Assembly (NCBI RefSeq): GCF_001070715.1
Contig: NZ_JVRR01000145.1
Span: forward strand, 1 to 38,989
Direction: 5' to 3'
DNA from: Streptococcus pseudopneumoniae
GTDB lineage: Bacteria > Bacillota > Bacilli > Lactobacillales > Streptococcaceae
Length of the DNA stretch: 38,989 nucleotides
The notes beneath the pieces were generated by a model. The model worked only from the letters and a program-made list of their open reading frames with translations. It was not told the origin of the DNA and ran no database searches. This document shows positions 33,459 to 38,989 of the stretch, one piece after another; position 1 is the first letter of the stretch; each line of letters begins with the position of its first letter. The position numbers were made by a program, and so were the translations under genes.

Positions 33459-34001
33459 TTATTTTTTTAGCATTTGACCAATTTTGTCAAAGGTTTTAGC
33501 ATTACGAATAGTAATGTGGCGATAGAAAGGCATCTTGAGCAAGTACTTGTGATAGGCAGTCTTAGAGTAGGATTCTTCAGAGAATTTCCCCCAAAAAATC
33601 CCAAGTCTTCCAAAATGTAGAACTTCATCTTCCAGTTTCAAACCGCCTACTTTCTCAATGACTTGGTCCACATCCAAACCCTCCGTGTAGAAGAGGACAT
33701 CTTTTCGTGCCAAATCTTTGGTCCACCAAGCTGGGAGATTTTCCACTTCTGCTTCATAGTCTTCCTGACTCAGTAAAGAAAAGCTCTGAATAAATGGATA
33801 ATGGGCTTCAAAGAAAGTCTCTAATTTTTCAATCAATTGGGCTTTTAGCCCTGTCGAAGTAAAGAAAACATTGCCACTGTTGATGTAGCTCTCAACCTTT
33901 TCCAGTCCCAAGTTTGTTAATTCTTGACGAAGCTCCGCCATGACGACCTTATTCTTGCCACCAACATTGATGCCTCTCACCAGCAAAGCATAGCGAGTCA
34001 T
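33459..34001 (-). CDS. DUF1697 family protein
   Basis: A 180-residue protein with the DUF1697 N-terminal signature (RYALLVRGINVGGKNKVVMA, then VESYINSGNVFF) and the typical C-terminal ITIRNAKTFDKIGQML. The family is widespread in bacteria and has no established function. It starts one base after the deoB stop and ends 15 bases before punA, so it is firmly inside the rpiA-deoB-punA operon, which suggests a link with nucleoside or pentose metabolism without proving it. Confidence 0.85.
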   Translation of the reverse strand: MTRYALLVRGINVGGKNKVVMAELRQELTNLGLEKVESYINSGNVFFTSTGLKAQLIEKLETFFEAHYPFIQSFSLLSQEDYEAEVENLPAWWTKDLARKDVLFYTEGLDVDQVIEKVGGLKLEDEVLHFGRLGIFWGKFSEESYSKTAYHKYLLKMPFYRHITIRNAKTFDKIGQMLKK

Positions 34002-34002
34002 C

Positions 34003-35214
34003 TTATACCAATTTATCTAAGAAACTTTCCCCAATCATGGCAGTTTCCACACCAAAGTTATCGGCAACAGTCGCTGAAATATCTGCGAAATGTCCTACTG
34101 GAATGACACCATTGCCTTTAAAGGCAGGGCTGTAGGCCAACAATGGAATATATTCACGAGTGTGGTCTGTTCCTGCATACGTTGGGTCATTTCCATGGTC
34201 CGCAGTAATCAAGAGAAGGTCATCCTCTCTCATAGCTGCGATAATTTCAGGCAAGCGTTCATCAAACTCATGCAAGCAATCACGGTAGCCATGAGCATTA
34301 CGACGGTGTCCATAAAGGGCATCAAAGTCAACCAAGTTTGTGAAGGAGAATCCTTTTTCAAATTCAGCAAGTCCCATGGTCTTCAATAATGTATCAATTC
34401 CGTGGCTGTTTGACTTGTTGTGACCCATATCATGGTTAATACCAGCACCGTTAAAGATATCATTGATTTTACCAACAGCATAAGTATCGATACCAGCTTC
34501 GTTCAATTTATCCAAAACAGTTGGGGCAAATGGAGATACCGCCAAGTCACGACGGTTTGCCGTACGAGTGAAGTTACCTGGTTCACCTACATAAGGGCGA
34601 GCAATGATACGACCTAGAAGGGCAGGGCGCTCAAGGGTAATCGAACGAGCGTATTCACAGATACGGTACAATTCATCAAGAGGAATGATGTCTTCGTGGG
34701 CAGCAATTTGCAAGACTGGGTCAGCTGAAGTATAGATAATCAACTCTCCAGTTTCCATCTGACGTGGTCCAAAATCATCGATAACAGCTGTTCCTGAGTA
34801 AGGTTTGTTAGCTTCACGAATAACCTTGCGTCCTGAAAATTCTTCGATTTTTGTCAGGATTTCTTCTGGGAATCCGTTCCAGAAAGTATCGAAAGGCTCC
34901 GTAATGTTGAGTCCCATGATTTCCCAGTGACCAGTCATGGTATCCTTACCAAGAGATACTTCTTCCAATTTCGTCGCATATCCTGTTGGATTGCTTTCAG
35001 CTGCTACAGTCTTCAAAGGCGTTTCGCGAGGAATATTTCCTAGACCGATTTTAGCCATGTTTGGGACATTCAAACCAACTGTTTTTGAAATGTGTCCCAG
35101 TGTGTCAGAAGCTCCATCTGGAACCCCTGCATTGACAAAGTTATTAGCATCTGGTGCAGCACCGATTCCTACAGAATCCAGTACCACCAAATGAATACGA
35201 TTAAATTTAGACAT
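34003..35214 (-). CDS. deoB: Phosphopentomutase
   Basis: A 403-residue Mn-dependent enzyme of the alkaline phosphatase superfamily that converts (deoxy)ribose-1-phosphate to the 5-phosphate. Metal-binding and catalytic regions are visible: [17 protein letters not shown] near residue 10, the phosphothreonine region [12 protein letters not shown] near 90, and [19 protein letters not shown] near 337. AAGGGGG precedes the start. It links the phosphorylases (PunA, DeoD, Pdp) to DeoC and RpiA and lies 13 bases after rpiA. Confidence 0.97.
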   Translation of the reverse strand: MSKFNRIHLVVLDSVGIGAAPDANNFVNAGVPDGASDTLGHISKTVGLNVPNMAKIGLGNIPRETPLKTVAAESNPTGYATKLEEVSLGKDTMTGHWEIMGLNITEPFDTFWNGFPEEILTKIEEFSGRKVIREANKPYSGTAVIDDFGPRQMETGELIIYTSADPVLQIAAHEDIIPLDELYRICEYARSITLERPALLGRIIARPYVGEPGNFTRTANRRDLAVSPFAPTVLDKLNEAGIDTYAVGKINDIFNGAGINHDMGHNKSNSHGIDTLLKTMGLAEFEKGFSFTNLVDFDALYGHRRNAHGYRDCLHEFDERLPEIIAAMREDDLLLITADHGNDPTYAGTDHTREYIPLLAYSPAFKGNGVIPVGHFADISATVADNFGVETAMIGESFLDKLV

Positions 35215-35227
35215 CTTATGCCCCCTT

Positions 35228-35911
35228 CTATTTTTCTTTTCTTGAGGTTAAAATCTGAACCCCATCTCGTCCAGCAACGATGACCTTATCCACCATTTGG
35301 TTGAATAAACCGTGCTCTACGACACCAACGACATGGTCCAATTCTTGTCCGAAAGCAATTGGATCTTCAATGACATCCAAGGCAAGGTCAATGATAAAAT
35401 TCTGCATATCGGTCACAAAACGTTGGCCGTCTTTTTCACGGAAACTTGGTTTGTAGCCAGCTCGTTCAAAACGACGAAAGACTTGTTCTGCGCCATACTG
35501 AACCACTTCTACTGGCAATTTAAAAGCACCCAGTTTGTCGACCAGCTTACTTTCATCCACTACCCAAATATATTCTTTTGAGGGCGTTGCAACAACCTTC
35601 TCCATCAGGAGGGCACCACCACCGCCTTTGATTCCATTAAACCGACTATCCACTTCATCCGCCCCGTCGACTGTCACATCTACAAAGTCTACTTGGTCAA
35701 TAGACTTGAGTGGGATATTAAGCCCTTCAGCTTGTTTACTAGTCACACTAGAAGTCGTTACAGCTGTAATCTGTAACCCTTCTTCCTTGATCCGACGACC
35801 AATTTCTTCGACAAAATAATAGGCAGTAGAACCCGTTCCCAGTCCGACAATCATGCCATCATTGACAAATTCAGCAGCCTTGATACCTGCCATTTTCTTC
35901 AGATTTTCCAC
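35228..35911 (-). CDS. rpiA: Ribose-5-phosphate isomerase A
   Basis: A 227-residue enzyme that interconverts ribose-5-phosphate and ribulose-5-phosphate. Substrate-loop motifs are [17 protein letters not shown] (about 23-39), [20 protein letters not shown] (about 82-101) and LMEKVVA. The start is GTG at 35911, with GGAGGTG five bases before it. It is the first gene of the rpiA-deoB-DUF1697-punA operon and connects nucleoside-derived pentose with the pentose phosphate pathway. Confidence 0.96.
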   Translation of the reverse strand: MENLKKMAGIKAAEFVNDGMIVGLGTGSTAYYFVEEIGRRIKEEGLQITAVTTSSVTSKQAEGLNIPLKSIDQVDFVDVTVDGADEVDSRFNGIKGGGGALLMEKVVATPSKEYIWVVDESKLVDKLGAFKLPVEVVQYGAEQVFRRFERAGYKPSFREKDGQRFVTDMQNFIIDLALDVIEDPIAFGQELDHVVGVVEHGLFNQMVDKVIVAGRDGVQILTSRKEK

Positions 35912-35940
35912 TCAAACACCTCCATTAAAGAGCTACCTCT

Positions 35941-35949
35941 ATTATACCA
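35941..35949 (-). promoter_or_regulatory. Extended -10 promoter of the rpiA operon
   Basis: On the minus strand TGGTATAAT (hexamer 35946-35941) lies about 30 bases before the rpiA GTG. No good -35 is seen at the right distance, consistent with an extended -10 type. Confidence 0.65.
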
Positions 35950-36103
35950 TGTAAAGGCTTTTATTTCATCTAAAAGTACCTTTAGAATACTGCTTATTTA
36001 TCCTTGAAATTGAATTTTTTTAATAAAAGTAGAGCTCTGACAAATCACTTTAAGTACGGATGTAAAGCAAATCAACTCTAACAAAAATAGATTTACAAGA
36101 GTA

Positions 36104-36158
36104 AAAAAACGAACAAATTTAGTTTCTTAGCGAGAAGAATACTAAACGTTCGTTTTTT
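36104..36158. terminator. Long composite hairpin between nnrD and rpiA
   Basis: AAAAAACGAAC (36104-36114) pairs with GTTCGTTTTTT (36148-36158). Inside, TTTAGT (36118-36123) pairs with ACTAAA (36141-36146) and TTCTT with AAGAA. T-runs on both strands allow bidirectional termination. It starts about 50 bases after the nnrD stop. It could also be the folded form of a small repeat element. Confidence 0.6.
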
Positions 36159-36207
36159 GTGAATTAAGAATAATGATACAAATTATCAACATTTTTGTCT
36201 AACTATT

Positions 36208-37047
36208 TTAGACATATCTTTTCATTACTTTAGGAAGACAATTACTAATTTCCGTTGGCAAGACCACATAATGTTCTTGAGCTAGTTCTTGAGCAATAGC
36301 TGAATGAAGATGGGTCGCTACTGCCACACGCTCGTAGAGACTGGCCTGTCGGAATTGGCCCACAAATCCTGCAATCATTCCAGCCAAAGTATCTCCCATT
36401 CCCCCAGCCGCCTGATAAGGACCGCCAACCTGTAACTGGTAATAATCAGACTGGCCAGCTTGCCAAATACGAGTAGCCGGACCTTTCTCTACCAAAATTG
36501 TTCCTTGAGGGAAGGAAGTTAGGGCACTAGCCGTTGCATCTTCCTTTTGCTTTTCAATAGCAATACCAGACAGCTTTTCCCATTCTTTTTGGTGGGGAGT
36601 TAGGATAAGCTGGTTAGACGGAAATGACAAACTTGTTCTAGCAAGAATGGTCAGGGCACCACCATCTACAATCAAAATCTGATTTTGGCTTAAATTAACA
36701 AAGACTTGTTTGACTAGATCTTCTCCAAAAGCATCGTCTCGTAAACCAGGCCCCAGCAAGACAACTTCTGCCTTCTCCAATTGCTCTTTTAACAATTGCT
36801 GGTCTTGAAGAGAAAAGGCCATAGCCTCAGGTAAATGGCTGTGCAGAGCTGAAATATTTTCCCTGTCCGTTCCAACGGTCACCAATCCTGCACCGCTTTT
36901 TACAGCTGCCAAAGCAGCCATGATGATGGCACCACCATAAGGATAAGTCCCACCCAGCAACAGCAGACGACCGTAGTTTCCTTTATGACTTGTACGCGAA
37001 CGTTCAATAATGACTTTTTCTAATAAGGTTTGATCAATCACTTTCAT
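36208..37047 (-). CDS. nnrD: ADP-dependent NAD(P)H-hydrate dehydratase
   Basis: A 279-residue ribokinase-like repair enzyme that converts damaged (S)-NAD(P)H hydrate back to NAD(P)H using ADP. The marks are LLLGGTYPYGGAIIMAALAA near residue 30, LGPGLRDD, LILTPHQKEW near 145 and the catalytic GGPYQAAGGMGDTLAGMIAG near 207-226. The partner epimerase domain (NnrE) is not fused and not in this window. AGAGGA precedes the ATG. A terminator upstream isolates it from the gene cluster to its right. Confidence 0.93.
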   Translation of the reverse strand: MKVIDQTLLEKVIIERSRTSHKGNYGRLLLLGGTYPYGGAIIMAALAAVKSGAGLVTVGTDRENISALHSHLPEAMAFSLQDQQLLKEQLEKAEVVLLGPGLRDDAFGEDLVKQVFVNLSQNQILIVDGGALTILARTSLSFPSNQLILTPHQKEWEKLSGIAIEKQKEDATASALTSFPQGTILVEKGPATRIWQAGQSDYYQLQVGGPYQAAGGMGDTLAGMIAGFVGQFRQASLYERVAVATHLHSAIAQELAQEHYVVLPTEISNCLPKVMKRYV

Positions 37048-37080
37048 CCTTTTTTCCTCTCACTTTTATTATACAACAAA

Positions 37081-37100
37081 AAGGAGGCGCAAACCTCCTT
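37081..37100 (-). terminator. Terminator after the right-edge gene cluster
   Basis: AAGGAGG (37081-37087) and CCTCCTT (37094-37100) form a perfect 7-bp stem around CGCAAA. On the minus strand it is followed by TTT and more T-rich sequence. It would stop transcripts from the immunity-like cluster before nnrD. Confidence 0.75.
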
Positions 37101-37129
37101 ATTAAAAATTTAAAATTTATATTTAGTTA

Positions 37130-37651
37130 CTAATCCAACAAACTGGGATTTGTTCTTAAGCACATAATGTATTCTTCGATTTTTCTCTCCAGCTCATCTT
37201 TATTTTCTTTCAAGGCAGGATAAAACCCTGTAACTCCGTATCCAATCATTTTGTACAGAGCGATAAGGTGGTAACTATTTTCCGATTTTTTATTTACTAT
37301 ATCAGATTCATTTGCAATCTCTTCTATATTGCATAGTTTCTCAAAAGTTTATCTGTTTGCAATTTTTTGATAAGACTTCCACATTTCCTCTTCTGTTTTA
37401 TCGCTTTGGTTAGGCGTTGACCAAGCCTTTTTCAGTTGTGATATCCGAATATTTTTATCATCCTTGCTGCTAAAACTTATCAGTGATAACAACACATTCT
37501 TCCCAAAAACTATACAAAAAAATCATATTTAAAAACTAATTCATAGCCTAACCGCATCTCATATTTATAGTCGGATATTTTAGAGTATCACAACAAACTA
37601 TTCTATTAAATGGAACAATTACTCCTTTAACTCCTAATTTTCAATTTTCAT
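37130..37651 (-). pseudogene. Decayed gene of unknown function with frameshifts and a nonsense codon
   Basis: The original start is probably ATG 37651-37649, which overlaps the stop of the upstream gene (TAATG). Coding sequence can be followed in three frames: first MKIEN and then KGVIVPFNRIVCCDTLKYPT, then LGYELVFKYDFF, then VLLSLISFSSKDDKNIR and SDKTEEEMWKSYQKIANR. The last frame is cut by TAA near 37350. After it the same frame continues with FEKLCNIEEIANESD and YHLIALYKMIGYGVTGFYP to TAG at 37132-37130. The intact protein was about 170 residues. I do not recognise the family. Several breaks mean the gene is dead. Confidence 0.65.
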
Positions 37652-38325
37652 TATCTATACCCAAAAATAATAAAACATTTTTCAATATCATCATATTCAT
37701 AAGGAATACTAAATCTATTAAGCATACACTCTATTTCTGATTTTTTATCAGTAACACCTATCTTTGGCTTAATTAAACGTCCTTGACCAAGAACTTTCTC
37801 AAGTTCACTTCTAATTTTAAACCATTCAACAATTCTCATATTTATATGAAAAAAATGTTCATCAGCATCAATCGTCCAATACATGCTAGGCTCTTCTTCA
37901 TCAAAAAACGTCTTATATTGTATCGGGATGTCTCTCATGTTCTCCATGAGGGAATCTATCAGTTCTTTCCATTTTGTATTGTTCATAAAAGAGGTTAGAT
38001 TTCTTTCTTCAAGAACCTGTTTAATTTTTTCTTTTTCAGTTTTTTTGTTGTTATATTTCCCAATTTCAATTTCGTCTATAATGTGTTGCATAACAGATAA
38101 CGCTCTATCATCTATTTCTTTATAAACATAAGATGGCGATATACATTGTTTATCTCTTTGTACATAATACCACCCGTAATGTACCCAACCAGTAACTATA
38201 AAATGGAAATCTCCCTCCCAACTTATATCGAAATAAATTCTATCTTTATCATTAGAACTACTTATTTTGATAACTCCACTTCTCGGATTTAGTTTTTCAC
38301 ATAAAATATCATTTATTAGTTTCAT
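37651..38325 (-). CDS. DUF6678-like protein, possible immunity protein
   Basis: A 224-residue soluble acidic protein. The second half (from about residue 113: FMNNTKWKELIDSLMENM, then NMRIVEWFKI, ending CFIIFGYR) resembles DUF6678, a family found in polymorphic-toxin and contact-inhibition immunity clusters. The first half (DRIYFDISWEGDFHFIVTGW) is a separate module I cannot name. Low G+C and the neighbouring DUF2695 gene fit an orphan immunity cluster. The family match is from memory and no toxin gene is seen in the window. Confidence 0.55.
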   Translation of the reverse strand: MKLINDILCEKLNPRSGVIKISSSNDKDRIYFDISWEGDFHFIVTGWVHYGWYYVQRDKQCISPSYVYKEIDDRALSVMQHIIDEIEIGKYNNKKTEKEKIKQVLEERNLTSFMNNTKWKELIDSLMENMRDIPIQYKTFFDEEEPSMYWTIDADEHFFHINMRIVEWFKIRSELEKVLGQGRLIKPKIGVTDKKSEIECMLNRFSIPYEYDDIEKCFIIFGYR

Positions 38326-38383
38326 CTATCACTATTTTTACTTACACCTTCAAATTTACCAGTCTGTTTCTAATACAAACATT

Positions 38384-38668
38384 TTATTCTTCAAACTTTT
38401 CCTCAACATTAAAAATCACTTCACAATCGCAACCAGCACCATTTTCTCGCAAAAATTCTATAACCTTTTCAATATCCGCATTTTTATCTTTCAAAAACTC
38501 ATTTGTTAAAGAAAAATCGTAATTACACTCTACCGTTTCTGATTTTTCATTTAGATAATCAAATAATTCATAAAATAATTTCTTCTCCATCGGTAAGTTC
38601 TCTTCAAATTCCTCCATTTGTTTGACTTGATATTCTTGTAACAATTTTTTCTCCTCAAATTTGTTCAT
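38384..38668 (-). CDS. DUF2695 domain protein
   Basis: I start this 94-residue protein at ATG 38668 (MNKFEEKKLLQEYQ), with AAAGGAG eight bases before it; an in-frame start at 38701 lacks this. The C-terminal part has the DUF2695 pattern: CNYDFSLTNEFLKDKN, IEKVIEFLRENGAGCDCEVI and NVEE. The family has no known function and is often found near immunity-like genes. The N-terminus is a charged helix. Confidence 0.72.
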   Translation of the reverse strand: MNKFEEKKLLQEYQVKQMEEFEENLPMEKKLFYELFDYLNEKSETVECNYDFSLTNEFLKDKNADIEKVIEFLRENGAGCDCEVIFNVEEKFEE

Positions 38669-38706
38669 GACCTTTTCTCCTTTATTAAATTGTTGTTTCA
38701 AATCGT

Positions 38707-38989
38707 TTATTTTTTTACCTTATACACCATATCTCTACTGTTCCAAATATACATAATTGCCGTCACTGGTCGTTTTCCCTCTTCCCGAAGCCATCCTGTA
38801 TATGTAGTTGTGTTGCCATAATAGCCTTCAATAATGATTTCAAATTCTGAGTCTGTATATTCATCTATAAATTGTTGTAAACCAATAGACTTTCCATTAA
38901 ACCGTCCTTCACCCACGATTTTGTTAAATATCAATACATCGCACAGGTCGATATCACATTTTTTAAAACATATTTCACCAGGGTATGAT
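38707..38989 (-). CDS. Hypothetical protein, 5' end outside the window
   Basis: The reading frame is open from the right edge of the window (38989) to the stop at 38707, giving at least 93 residues (GEICFKKCDIDLCDVLIFNK, then GWLREEGKRPVTAIMYIWN). A TTG at 38934 could be read as a start but has no ribosome site, and the upstream residues look equally protein-like, so the true start is probably beyond the window. I do not recognise the family. It belongs to the same AT-rich cluster as the two genes after it. Confidence 0.6.
   Translation of the reverse strand, partial: SYPGEICFKKCDIDLCDVLIFNKIVGEGRFNGKSIGLQQFIDEYTDSEFEIIIEGYYGNTTTYTGWLREEGKRPVTAIMYIWNSRDMVYKVKK

Noticed and set aside
1..38989. 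CRISPR arrays, prophage, integrative element or rRNA operon
   Set aside because: I found no regularly spaced repeats, integrase, phage structural genes or rRNA. The only transposase is the IS3-family one at 14553-15839.

Overview
The window (about 40% G+C) comes from a chromosome of the Streptococcus mitis group (S. pneumoniae, S. pseudopneumoniae or S. mitis). The reasons are two pneumococcal-type BOX elements, an IS3-family element of the IS3-Spn1 type, and the familiar pneumococcal order ilvE-parC-parE-plsY-(IS)-nucleoside ABC transporter-pnrA-cdd-deoC-pdp-coaA-rpsT-deoD-punA-deoB-rpiA-nnrD. Which species it is cannot be settled by eye. Most genes lie on the minus strand.

Left part (1-6052): the 5' part of a tRNA-Tyr gene, a small DUF2969 protein, an intact AliA/AliB-type oligopeptide-binding lipoprotein, ilvE, and parC with wild-type residues at the quinolone positions. 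Between parC and parE (6053-11760) lies an accessory island of about 5.7 kb. It holds a RelA/SpoT-domain protein, an ANT(6)/AadE-like nucleotidyltransferase, a small membrane protein, a frameshifted Fic gene, a DUF6261-like gene with a stop at codon 6, and a two-gene unit (four-helix membrane protein plus DGQHR/DndB-like protein) that directly follows parE.

Centre (11760-27154): parE and the divergent plsY, then an IS3-family copy with a damaged orfA. Next is a nucleoside uptake and salvage operon on the minus strand: a methyltransferase, pdp, deoC, cdd, the lipoprotein PnrA, an ABC ATPase and two permeases. The promoter of this operon carries a 15-bp palindrome over its -35 box, and hairpins between pnrA and the ATPase gene probably attenuate expression. 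After this come coaA, rpsT, a P-loop kinase-like gene and deoD.

Right part (27155-38989): a ClC-type channel/antiporter, a decayed duplicate of the 3' end of punA, a BOX element, and a 915-residue secreted protein that I consider the most notable object in the window. It joins a YSIRK-like signal, an acidic Asp-rich calcium-loop region, a class 3 lipase domain (GHSLG), two F-type (fucose) lectin domains that both keep the H-x26-R-x-D-x4-R/K sugar motif, and a C-terminal module matching domain 4 (the cholesterol-binding domain) of cholesterol-dependent cytolysins. The pore-forming domains are absent. Then follow punA, a DUF1697 protein, deoB, rpiA and nnrD. The right edge holds a decayed gene and small immunity-like proteins (DUF6678-like, DUF2695) that run out of the window.

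The metabolic genes form one theme. Nucleosides enter through PnrA and its ABC transporter. They are cleaved by Pdp, PunA and DeoD, deaminated by Cdd, and the pentose phosphates are isomerised by DeoB and split by DeoC or interconverted by RpiA.
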